A stretch of DNA of 64,000 nucleotides, from the NCBI RefSeq assembly GCF_910589235.1, contig NC_060956.1, positions 20,446,973 through 20,510,972 of the forward strand, read 5' to 3'. The notes beneath the pieces are model-generated. The model did not search any database and was not told the origin of the DNA. It worked only from the letters and a program-made list of their open reading frames with translations. The stretch is from Vespa crabro (taxonomy: Eukaryota; Arthropoda; Insecta; Hymenoptera; Vespidae). The position numbers and the translations under genes are program-made. Below, one piece after another: positions 26,415 to 37,484 of this stretch (positions are counted from its first letter, which is position 1; every line of letters starts with the position of its first letter).

Positions 26415-26441
26415 GGGGTGGGTGGGTAGGGTAAGGGTGGG
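26415..26441 (+). other. G-quadruplex-prone tract
   Basis: Six runs of three or four G are separated by one to three bases (GGGGTGGGTGGGTAGGG, then TAAGGGTGGG), fitting the canonical G3+N1-7 rule with spare runs. It lies in CpG-containing DNA. Confidence 0.7.
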
Positions 26442-27568
26442 AGGAAGAAGAGTGGAAAAGAGAGAGAGAGAGAGAGAGAACATCACGACATCACTGCTTT
26501 GCGCGAACCGTGTCCCCGGATGAAAGAGGCTCAAACTCACCGCGCCGTAAAATAACATTGTCCCTGCGATAGTAGTAGCGTGGGACGACGAGAGCGTCGA
26601 CGAGAAAATAAGTGGTAGGGGAGGGAGAGAGAGGTTGTGGACTAACAGAGTCCAGAACGCCTCAGACACTGTCCTGGGCTAAAACTCGAACGTTTTCTTT
26701 ATTTTCTGTTACGGACTCGACTTGGTACTTACGTTAAGTACTACAGAGGCGACGGTAACTGCCTCGTCGAGATCGAACGGTGAGAAGGAAAAACGGGAAT
26801 GAAGAGAACGCCAATGGGTTTTACTACGTTATCTTGGAAAATAACTTTGAGCATCGTTGCCTTGATTTTTTCAAATATGCCCAAAGTTTCGTCTAAATGG
26901 TTTTTTCTTTCTATCTTTTTTTCCTTTTCTTTTTCTTGTGTTTTTTTCTGATTTTTTTTTTTCTTTTCTTTTCTTTTCTTACTGAACGTTCACTCGTACT
27001 TTGACTTTTTCGATCGTTTATAAAGCATATTTTTCTCTCTTTCTCTCTCTCTCCCCCTCCCACTCTCTCTTTTTCTTCCTTCCTTTTTTCTTCTTCGACG
27101 AAATAATAATTTATGAGAAATTATTTCTTACGCGTCAATATTATCAGAAAATCTTTAAGAACCTACTCAGTCCGCACAAACTTGTCCACAATGTTGGACG
27201 CGAAGGGAGTGGCGCGTTCTACGACACCCCAAACGAAACGAAGGGTGCTTGGATGTGTTAGTGGGTAGAGATTATGGCGAGACAAGCAATATTAAGCGAC
27301 CAGGAACAAAAAGACGATCCTCCACGCTGGATTAGCAGCGATGCACCGCGTTGTCCCGTGAAATTGATACGCGAGTTGCTTTTTAACGCGGCCACGAATC
27401 TTCGTGGAAGAGTACGCTGGAAATATTCGGTGATTTAGATAACTCGACTCCTATAGAACAAAAGGATACGATTTGTAACTGGGGTTGACTCGCTATGTAG
27501 AACTATTAAATACAAGACAACGTGAATAATTATATCGATGACTTTAATCTTTACCTTAAGAAAATATT

Positions 27569-27582
27569 TCTTCGTCTTCTTC

Positions 27583-27614
<32 letters not shown>

Positions 27615-27623
27615 CTTCTTCTT
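27569..27623. repeat. (CTT)n microsatellite
   Basis: About 17 TTC units with one TAC variant, then T-rich DNA to 27720. Confidence 0.95.
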
Positions 27624-28897
27624 CATTATTTTCCTTTTTTTAAATTTGTTTTCTTATTTTCTCCTTTTTCTACTTCTTATTTTTTTTTATTTCTTTTTTT
27701 TTTATTTTTTTAATTTTAATTTTATTCATAATACATATTTTATTGTTAAGGGAAGAAAGCTTGAATTTTCGAAATAATCCAAAGGGGTGAAAGCTAGTTT
27801 GGTAGCCGATAGATCAGGATCAACCATCAGTGATAGCAAAGAAAAATTGGAGAAGGAGAGAAAAGTCTTGCCCTTTTTATTAGATCACACCGACTGTGAC
27901 CAAGCTGTACGTTCAACTTGACTCGGTCACTCGGCTCCTGTCCGAGCGTATAAATGTCTCCGCGCCTTATTCCGAGCCTCCCCTCTTTTTCCGACCGACC
28001 CTTCAGGCACTTTTTTACGTCGCCACGAGGAGTCAAGCGTCTCGACGTTATTTTATCGGGCAACGTGTTCCTTTCGGGTTCTCAATTTCATTCCGATTTA
28101 TGTTTCGTGTCTGCTGATGCGTTAGTTCGTTCATAGAACGCATAATCTTTTCTTCGTTAAAATGTACTTTTGTCTTCGATTAATAATTAAATAAGAAAAA
28201 GAAAAACAATGGACAAACACGTAAACGAACGAAACAAGCAAACAAATTTAATAGGATCTATGTTTTATGTCGTAGAATTATTGTAATTGGCGAAAAAAGA
28301 AAAAAAAAAAGTCGAAAAAGAAATGTTCGCTCTTTAGTCTATTGTAAAATTTTTACGATGAAAAATAAATCCAACGTTATAGACTGCAACGATGGAAGAG
28401 AATCCTCGATAAAAGAAAAAAAAAGAAAAAAAAAAAAAAGAAAAAAAAAAAGAAAATATCATTTCATTTTCGAACCTTGGTAATAGATTGTCCATATAGA
28501 TCGGCACCTTTCCTGCGTCGCTTATTGCATCGACGCTGCCTTCGTCGCAATTAGATTTTGCGTTCCATCTGAGACACTGAAGAGACCCTCCGGCCTTCCG
28601 TCCTGCCTAGCCGTCAATAAAACAATTCGCTGACCTGAATTGGCCCCATTGCCTTGGAAAGAATGACTTTCGAGGCGAAAGTTCTTCTCTCTTGAAATAT
28701 TAGACGCGATTCGCTAGGGGTCCACTCGAAAGAGAAGGTTGGCCATAGAAATTGGTCGATAAAAATGAGATTTTAAAAATGGAACGTAGTAAAAAAAAAA
28801 AAAAAGAAAAAAGAAAAAAGAAGACGAAAAAAAAGAAAGAAAAAAAACTCACTTCTCTCCAATCGTCACTCGACTCCTTCCTCTCACCCTCCTCGTT

Positions 28898-28927
28898 CCC
28901 CCCACCCCCCACCCACCCCGGGTGGGT
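28898..28927 (-). other. C-run tract with quadruplex potential and inverted repeat
   Basis: C-runs of 6, 6, 3 and 4 are separated by single A, so the minus strand is a tight G-quadruplex candidate. The end forms ACCCACCC-C-GGGTGGGT (28911-28927), a perfect inverted repeat around one base, offering a competing hairpin. Confidence 0.7.
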
Positions 28928-30313
28928 ACTTTTTTAATCTTTAATTTAAAGAAATTCTTTGGAGGAGAAAATTTCTCATGGCTGATAATGATATTCATTT
29001 ATTGCTAAATCTACGACGATGATAAATTATTATTTATTTATTTATTTTTAAATAGAGGAGTTTGGGGTAAGTCGAAGTAACCACGAAACCGGATCTAGGA
29101 TTCTTATCTGCCCATAAAGCTTAATCCCCTGACGCAGAGGCGCGGTCGTGCGCTAAAAAGTATTTTACGAGCTGCTTATACGTTTCAGCGGTCACCCTGA
29201 CACCGAATCCAATTTTCCCGATAGGATCTTTAGTAGGGATCAGGTGTTAGAGGTCTAAAGTTCTCTCCTTTGAAAACTCTTCTTCGCGCGCCGACTGACA
29301 AACTCGCACGATCGTCGATCAATCGATTCACCCTATTTCACGGACTCTTGCTCAGATATCGTTCCATGTTGTCGGATTTAAATATATCCCTATACCGCCT
29401 TATTCACATTTATTAGATACCTAAATCTTTTCGATCCTACGATAGTTACGGTATATAACGTGACATTATTTTATTTTTCTGATTATTTTACTTTTCTTTT
29501 TTTTTTTTGTTTTTTTTTTTTTTTCTTTATTTCTTTATTTATTTTTCCTTCGGATTAAAAACAGATAAATTAAATTATATTAAGATAATTCAATTTATAT
29601 CTTTTCCTTCCAACTATAAGTTTTTATTTAACCGATAAATTCGCAATCGTTCGGCGAACGGTATAACGTCGATGGTTTTATCCGTTCTCCAAAGTTATAT
29701 TACCATATTTTAATATTTCTCTTGGCGTCTTCTAAACGCGGGACAGATAAAATGCTTTACGGCGTCGAGGAATTAACCCTTGATTTCCGCGCATTACTCT
29801 CGGGCGTAGAGTCTACCGGGAGATAAAGGGGTGGTTCCTTCCTTACTATCTCCGTGGCATAATGGCCGACGAAGAAGGGTACCGTTCATCGCGAGATATA
29901 ATGGAGCCACGTCGCGCTCCCGTACGACATGTACACCCACGATTTATGGTTTCTTTTATTTAGAGAAATAATGGAGCAAAGTTAGCGTGAAGCCTGTACT
30001 CTCTCTCTCTCTCTCTCTCTTTCTCTTTCAGTCTCTCTAGAACCGTCAGTTTTACACTTTGAAACTAACGAGCTGTCATTGTCTCGTTGGCTACTATTTT
30101 CGAAAGAAGATCGAAACTACATTTTCGTTTAATTTCTAGATAAAATAGGAACAATAATGATTAAAATTTATCTTTCTCTCTCTTTCTTTTTCTCTCTCTC
30201 TCTCTCTTCCTTTGATTTAAATTTTAATTTTGTTTTTGTCAGACTCATTCGATCGCATCTGTGACGTTTCGTAGACTACTCGATTTCGACACCTTGCATT
30301 TCTCATCTTAGGA

Positions 30314-30316
<3 letters not shown>

Positions 30317-30365
<49 letters not shown>

Positions 30366-30408
30366 AGGGAGAGAGAGAGGAAGAGAGAGAGAGGAAGAGA
30401 GAGAGAGG
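30317..30408. repeat. (GA)n array
   Basis: A long GA run with AAA, GGG and GGAA interruptions. Confidence 0.95.
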
Positions 30409-30558
30409 GTACGAAGGTCCGTCGAGTCGATATCAATATTCATCAGCGTCCTATGTTCGGCGGGTTCAAATTCCTAGGATTATCCGGAAACTTCACGTTG
30501 CTCCCTCCTCTCTATCCTTGTGCAATACTCGCAGCAGCGCAAAGCGAGAACAAACGCG

Positions 30559-30592
30559 AGAGTGAGAGAGGAAGAGAGATAGAGAGAGAGAC

Positions 30593-30629
<37 letters not shown>
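30559..30629. repeat. (GA)n array
   Basis: GA array with GACA variants near 30590-30600. Confidence 0.95.
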
Positions 30630-30633
<4 letters not shown>

Positions 30634-30858
30634 TGGCATTCGCCGTGATGCTCCACCGCGGGATTCTAATCCGGGTACGCGGGCGTGTGTGACGTCATAT
30701 TGCATAACAATTAATCAAGGTGCGATAACAGCTAGCCGTTGCGACGGAGTGGGAAACCCTGATAATCATTTCACCAGGCAGCTTAAAGTGCCACTAGTTA
30801 ACGCTAAGCCGATTTAAAAGCGATTTAATATCCGGAATATTATACCTAGATTTCTCTT

Positions 30859-30864
<6 letters not shown>

Positions 30865-30897
<33 letters not shown>

Positions 30898-31041
30898 ATC
30901 TCTCTATCTTTCTGTCTCTCTTCTATTCGTTTCTCCTATCGGTCATGAGATTACGAAAGTGATTCTTTTCGTCTACCATTCGTCTTCTTATTATTTTACG
31001 TGATACGAGAGAGAGATAAATAGATAGATAGATAGACAGAT

Positions 31042-31082
<41 letters not shown>
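30865..31082. repeat. (CT)n followed by (GATA)n(GA)n
   Basis: CT at 30865-30897 faces GATA units at 31018-31036 and GA at 31050-31081, another head-on CT/GA pair. Confidence 0.9.
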
Positions 31083-31083
<1 letters not shown>

Positions 31084-31598
31084 ATATAACGAACGTTATA
31101 GAAAAATGTTACTTCATAATGAAAGAAGAAAAGATTTCAAATACCTTTCGAACGTGTTTTACTACGTGTAATGAATGCGTAAGTAAAATCGATAAGAAGA
31201 CAGATGTTATTAGTTAAGAGACATAATCGTAAATATATAATGTTTGTATTACGTACGATCCATTGTTTATATTGAATAATATTTTTACTCATGTTAGGAA
31301 ACTTCAAGAATCACCGATGTAAACAATGATATAAATATAACGCGTGAAATAGAAATAGGTTTAGTTTTCGTTCGTTTCTCCTTCGAACAGTGACTCGAAC
31401 GGAACTGCGTAGCTCAGTAAATCTCAAGAATTCCGAGAATAAGTATTGGTATGTAAGTAACTTATACTCGATTGATTAATAACTGAAACTAAGAACTTTC
31501 CAACTTCTGTTTATTACGTATCGTAACTTGAACGAAACGATATCTATCTATAACGTAGTCAACTTAATAAATATTATTTTTCAAACATACTACCGAAG

Positions 31599-31600
<2 letters not shown>

Positions 31601-31636
<36 letters not shown>

Positions 31637-31914
31637 TTCTCTCACTCTCGTGGAATCAGTGCGAATCGAGAGCAAAGTTTTTTTTCCTTTAGATTGAGAG
31701 TTTTCATCGAATCGGAGTTTCATAGGAGTTGGCCGAGGGAATCGGTGGCCGGAAGCCAAACACACTTTTCTTTCGTCTCCTGCTGTGTATCAAAACGTCC
31801 TGTCGGAGATGCGGCCCTACACGAACGACAATTTTTCGATATCGTCTCAACGAGAAATGTGTAGAAGATATCTACCTTCGTTATTATCATCGTTCTTTTC
31901 TTTACGATCAAAGG

Positions 31915-31949
<35 letters not shown>
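31601..31949. repeat. (CT)n array and facing (GA)n array
   Basis: CT at 31601-31632 and GA at 31919-31949 flank about 290 bases of unique sequence. Confidence 0.9.
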
Positions 31950-31950
<1 letters not shown>

Positions 31951-32056
31951 ATTCATACAAAAAAAAAAAAGGGAATATTGTAAGAATTCTTTCAGATATA
32001 TATGAAAATATCTACTATCTGTTTCTCAAAGCATCTCTTATTATCATTATGGTACT

Positions 32057-32165
32057 ATAGGGTGCCCGACATCGTACTACTAATAAGTGGTGGCACCAGC
32101 CACATGCTAATGCATAATGCCGTTCAAACAACTGTTTAAGCAGTCCCAAGTTAAGTGCGCCCTAT
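32057..32165. mobile_element. Short element with 9-bp inverted ends (MITE-like or structured RNA)
   Basis: ATAGGGTGC at 32057-32065 pairs with GCGCCCTAT at 32157-32165 (eight Watson-Crick pairs plus one G-T). Inside is a second hairpin, GTGGC-ACCA-GCCAC (32089-32102), and a near-palindrome AAACAACTGTTT. It contains no microsatellite. It may be a miniature inverted-repeat transposon or a folded RNA; no target-site duplication is evident. Confidence 0.35.
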
Positions 32166-33954
32166 TCTTTCCTCGAAGTTCACCACCCTACCTACTCTCA
32201 TTCGGATTTTCGAACGACAGGATTTATTTTGTCCAGCGAATGAATCGAAAGCGATAGCGTTTTACATATGTTCGTTATAAGCGAGATATTTTGAAAATAT
32301 TTTTAGAAATTCGTATTACATATTATATATATATATATATGTGTGTTTTTGTAAATTTGATATTAATATTCGTTTGATTACAATTTTAATGATATAATAT
32401 TTATTTTAATTTAATAGATATATTTTTGGTATTACACGAAATAATACCTTTTTCTTTCAGACGAAAGTAATCTTTTTTTGTTACTCTTCTTTTTTTTTTC
32501 TTTTTATTCTTATTTCGTTTATACAGTATAAATATATCTGAATTTGATTTTGATATTATTTCGAGCTAAGTGAATTGCGAGAACATGACAATAATTTTAC
32601 AACCTTGTGTACGCGTATATCCCATTTTCGTAGGATGCTGATTGAGGACAGATGCACGAGTAGGGGTAGTGCACTGTACGGTACAGATGAGGGTACCGAA
32701 AGACAGAAAGAGAGAAAGTACGACGACCCCCTTCCTCGAAAATACAATAGCGCACTGGCTCTCTTTAGCTTGGCCATGGGCGACCCAAAAATCACTCGTC
32801 TATGACAAAGAACCGTGTTCGCGCTGCCGCAAATATGTTGTAAATATCCGAAACTGAGAGCGTCTCAACGAGCCAAATATACAAAGATACTCGTTTTATA
32901 AACTTACGAGTATACTTTGTTTAGCCACTACTAACTATATAAAGTGTATAAATGTTTCGTGATTTATAAAAAAAAAAAAAAAAAAAGAAAAAAGAAAAAA
33001 AAAAGAAAAAGAAAATAAATAAACAAATAAATAAAGATAAAAATAATCGAAAAATTGTAAAAGAAAAAAACAAGAACGTAGAAGAAAAATAAGTATATTG
33101 CGATAAAATATAAAAAATTGTGATAGGAGAGCGTTTTGATCGAGACAGAAGTCTGTTTCGTTTCCATAAAATCTGGTCCTCGCACGACCGACCAAAATCC
33201 TAATTAAACGGCAGATTCGAATCGTCCTCCCCAAACCTCCTCCCCCGCTCTCCCCTTCCTTTTCACTCCTCGTACAAGCTTAATCCCGGGAAAGCGCCGA
33301 TAATATCGAACTATACGCTGAGTTAATTAAATTAAAATACTCGTATAATAGCGTGCCAGATGGCATGGCCAGAACACATAACTTGGTATCGAAGAGGACT
33401 ACCACTCCCTCCTTTCGACTATCGTCCTCACCGTCCCTTCTCTACCCTTACGAGCGCTATAATACGTAACTCGTTTGGCCTTGCAGGTTGACAAAAAAGC
33501 AAAGGGGCAGAACTGTCGCGGGATTTCGCTTGGCCAAAGCGTTTAGGGGGAACTTTTGGCTACTTTTCGTAGACACTTTTAGGAGTCTCTTGACCTCTTA
33601 GTTATATACAATTTTTATCTTTTCTTTTATCATATATATATATCCTTTGTTCTCGAATTCGTATATTTTCAACAAATTATTCGAAAGCAGAAGAAAGATA
33701 TTTAGAAAAGTATAATACATATGTACATGTTATAATATATAATATTAATATTATTCCATAGTGTCGTAACTTATGCGTTCATTGTTTATATCTTCGTTTT
33801 TAAAAATATTTCATTGTCTTAGAATAGAAATGAAAATGTAATACAAGTGATCCAGTTGATAAGTATTATCGATATGATAAATCTTAGGTACGAGCAAACC
33901 GATAAGCCGAAGATGATTACCTATTTACCAATGACAATCGAATGGTTATTTAGT

Positions 33955-34030
33955 TTCATGGGGTGAGAATCGAACCGCAGTTTAGTATTACGAATGCCCA
34001 AGGCAGGTCGTTAGCGGCGTTGTCGCAACA
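33955..34030 (-). mobile_element. tRNA-like / SINE head fragment
   Basis: On the minus strand the sequence contains GCGGTTCGATTCTCACC (RNA polymerase III B-box type, consensus GGTTCGANTCC; plus-strand 33962-33978). About 40 bases before it lies an A-box-like stretch (complement of 34001-34026). The T-stem does not pair well, so it is not a functional tRNA; a decayed tRNA-derived SINE is the simplest reading. No target-site duplication was found. Confidence 0.35.
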
Positions 34031-34748
34031 TATGCGCTCGGCAGGCTCCATATGGGCCATCATGGACCCAAATCCATAGCCCCAGAAGCTAAAGGACGTA
34101 CGTGAAACGAGGGATCGATACCATTCCGTTCCTTAATCGGCCTGCTTTGCGGCTTTATTCCATGTTTTCCGTGGCTTCGAAAACCATTTTCCATATTTGC
34201 AAGAGAAAAAGAAAGAAAGAGAAAAATAGAAAGAAAGAGTCTATTTACTTCTCGTCTAGATACATTTAAGTGTAAACCAATAATATAATAAATTAGAAAC
34301 GATTATAGTTAGGTTTGTGGAATTTTATAGGAGTACGAGATATAAGGGAAAGAAAAAAAAATAATTAAAGTATTTTTTCAAATAATGTTTATTATAAAGT
34401 ACTCATTATTAATAAAACTTTAGACGTCACGATTGAAGAAAGTATCATGAAATATTAACGAGACAACTACTAGTGTATCGTAGTTTCGTTGCGGTTCGCT
34501 TATTGCAAAGGAGAGACGGTCAGTCAGTGATGACTTTAAATGCGACCATATGATGAGGGGTTCTAAAAACCTGGTATTTTTCACGAGCATTCATCGTAGC
34601 ATAGAAGAGTACGTAGTTGCAGCGCACCCTCGAGAAAGCGAGGACGAGCTTGATGCAGCAAGTGCGTGAATGGTGTAGGACTATCGCGAAGGCGAAGAAG
34701 AGCGAGAGAGCCCCTGCAGAGAGAATGAGAGAGCGAGAGATATACATA

Positions 34749-34750
34749 AA

Positions 34751-34783
<33 letters not shown>
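34749..34783. repeat. (GA)n microsatellite
   Basis: About 15 GA units with GTGA edges. Confidence 0.9.
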
Positions 34784-34894
34784 TGAGTACGGGCAGCAAG
34801 CAGGTTGACTAGCTTTGTCCATGGTCGATGATGACGATGGGGTCGGTCTCCGCACAGATGGGCCGCTAATCTCATTGAAAACTCATGAGGACTC

Positions 34895-34990
34895 TCAGGG
34901 GCACCGAGGGGGTTGTAGCTTGAACCCTGGCCTGGAAGGCTGCTCTATGGGTTCTTGCATGTGGGCCAAGCACCGTACCAACCACCATAT
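34895..34990 (-). mobile_element. tRNA-like / SINE fragment
   Basis: The minus strand reads GGGTTCAAGCTAC (B-box-like, plus-strand 34915-34927), with an A-box-like GGTTGGTACGGTGCTTGG about 40 bases before it (complement of 34966-34983). Composition is GC-richer than its surroundings. Stems are poorly conserved, so this is called only as a possible polymerase III retroelement relic. Confidence 0.3.
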
Positions 34991-36688
34991 GTCCTACGTA
35001 TATGCATACGTAGACGAGAGACGAGATCGCGCGTGGCATGTGCTATCGAGCTATGTAGCTTTTACGGATGAACTTTCTACTTAGATTATTTTGACTCGTT
35101 TTTTCTTTCACCATTTCTTATTTCTTTCGTCGCTTTTCTTCTTTTGTTTTCTATTTCCTTTGTTTGTTTTATTTCACTGGCACCATCCATAGTCCATACA
35201 GGCAGTCGACGGAAATGGTCCCGAAGCTTTTCCAACGGATACTCTTCCGAATATTATACATATACATATTTAAGGTTGCGTATCCACCATTAAGATCATC
35301 GTAGCATAACTCCCTGGCGAGTTGGTTTCTCATGCATATTCCTCGGTTTTAACAAATGCCTCGCCAGAAACACTGAGATGGTTAGAGAAAGGGCCACGAA
35401 AGAAAGGCGGCTAAGAGGAAAAGAGAGGGAGAGAACTCCGGCACGCACTCTCCAGGCATACGGGGTTGCTTTACGAGCGGACAACTAAGGTATGCTCTGG
35501 ATTTTGTCCTTGCTTCTCTCCTTTCTCTTTCTCTCACTCTCTCACTCTCTCTCTCTCTTCTCTTTCAACCTCTTCTTCCACCTCCGGCATAGCTGCGGTT
35601 TTCGTAATGTGCCCTTTACAACGGACCAAGCTAAAGCTTACGAAGGAAGGGATTTTATACCCCTAGATATCTCGGTAGCGATGCACCGACCGTAACCGAG
35701 TCCGTCGCAACTCGGTGACTTTGCGATACGCTGCACGTAAACCTCTTTCCACTTTCCAGGCAGATACCAACTGTCTAGCGTCTTCTTCGCTTTTCCTTCT
35801 TTTAATTTCGCGCTTTCTTTTCTTCTTTTTCTTTTCTTTTTTTTTTTTTTTTTATTTATTTACTCGGTTTTTTTTTTTTTTTAATTTTCTTTTTCCCTTT
35901 TCTTCTTTTCGCGTAAAAATAAATTATTCCTTTAATCATTAACGAGAAATCAAATTGAAAATCCAAATTTGTTGATCATCTTTGGTGTTACGATACAGGT
36001 ACACATTAGTTCTCTTTATTCCTTACGACGTACCAATGAGATCGAGGAAGAACGCAGGTGTCCGGTTAGTTTGAGTCAAGACGAAGACGTCAAGATCGGC
36101 CGAAAATCGAGACACTCGAACAAATTACACATAGGGACAGACTTAATCTAGGTTCGTTTCTCGGGGGAATCCAAGAAGAGAATCAAAGTCACATCTGTGA
36201 GATTTAGAAGAACGTCACGGCCTTCCTGGATCTCACCTCGTGGTAAGATTGATGACGTCTCTAGCGCTTTCTCTCTGCTAGTTCTACCAAATACGTGTTC
36301 TAAGAAGAGAAGGTCAGAGATGGAAGAGAATAAGATGTCTGACTGCTAAGCGGTAAACGACGTTTCTCTATTCAACTTTAACGAACGACGATAATTATTC
36401 ACTCCCATGTATTAAACATCCTTATTTCATTCATGTTCATTTATTCACCGATGATATTATAATTCATTTTAAAACGAATATTTCATTGCTTTTACTTGTC
36501 TGGCAACTGTTTCAATGGCAAGGAAAAATTCTATTTGAGAATTCGATTCTTCCGATACATCCGAGAAGAAATCGAAGTGCAAATCGGACAAGACGGATCG
36601 ACGATAGGCGATTAAACGCGTCGTCGAGGTAATCTATTCCGCGTAACGGGAAACAAGTTTTCGTGATGGTGTGGGAGGTGGGAACGGA

Positions 36689-36707
36689 GGGAGGGAGGGA
36701 GAAAGGG
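36689..36707 (+). other. G-quadruplex-prone tract
   Basis: GGGAGGGAGGGAGAAAGGG fits the four-run rule; GGGAGGTGGG lies just before it and a run of six G just after. Confidence 0.65.
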
Positions 36708-37025
36708 TGGCGGGGGGTCGGTCGGTTGGCTTGGGCAGAATCGTCCTGCTAGGTCCTGCAGGGTCTCGGCGTCGTTCATCATTCGTTGGAACGGCGAAAC
36801 GCTCGGTAGGTTTGGCTTTTCGGGGCAGAGGAGAAAGATCTGCATAGCGAGTCGGCATCTCGGGACGAGCGAGCTAAGTGCGGGATTATGCAAAGTAGTG
36901 GCCATACAGTATAAAAATACGGAGCGACTCTGCGCCATCTTTTCCGGACCATTCTAATAACTCCCTCTTGGTGCACCCTTATTCACCCTCTCTCTTTCTC
37001 TCTCTCTCTCTCCTCTTCACCTCCA

Positions 37026-37029
37026 GTCG

Positions 37030-37061
<32 letters not shown>

Positions 37062-37062
37062 G
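37026..37062. repeat. (TCG)n microsatellite
   Basis: About 12 TCG units with one TTG variant; CpG-rich, so it should mutate fast if methylated. Confidence 0.95.
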
Positions 37063-37432
37063 ACGCAGAACCTTCTTTACTCTTCATCCCCCTCACCCCC
37101 GCACAATGAACCACAGCTTTGCTCGAATAAGATTTCAGCAAATATAACCGTAAAACTGTCGACGAAGCTGCCGTCTACATACCAAGTGACTCTCTAAACT
37201 CGAACTTAACGTCACATGAAGATACGTCAGGCTCTGTTCTTTGAATATTTGTCAAAATAAAGGCATAGGTTAGGATTAAAACGAATATATCGATCGAAAA
37301 CATTGTCATTAAATATGCATTCCATCCAGTCGGTGCTTTTTGAGATTCATCCTGGATCGTGTACAATAGGGATGCGTAAATGTGTTTAAGAGCATCTTGA
37401 TACATGGAATGGAAGTCAAAGTACTCATTCTC

Positions 37433-37435
<3 letters not shown>

Positions 37436-37476
<41 letters not shown>

Positions 37477-37484
37477 CTCTTTCA
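37436..37484. repeat. (CT)n microsatellite
   Basis: About 20 CT units ending in CGCTCT. Confidence 0.95.

Larger units (their letters stand above)
21174..32056. other. Gene-free tract, many GA/CT arrays
   Basis: No exon is supported. Islands of higher-GC, CpG-containing DNA occur at about 22380-22630, 22880-23350, 23690-24020, 26180-26800 and 27160-27420. The three overlapping frames open at 22880-23280 match no family I recognise. Confidence 0.5.
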
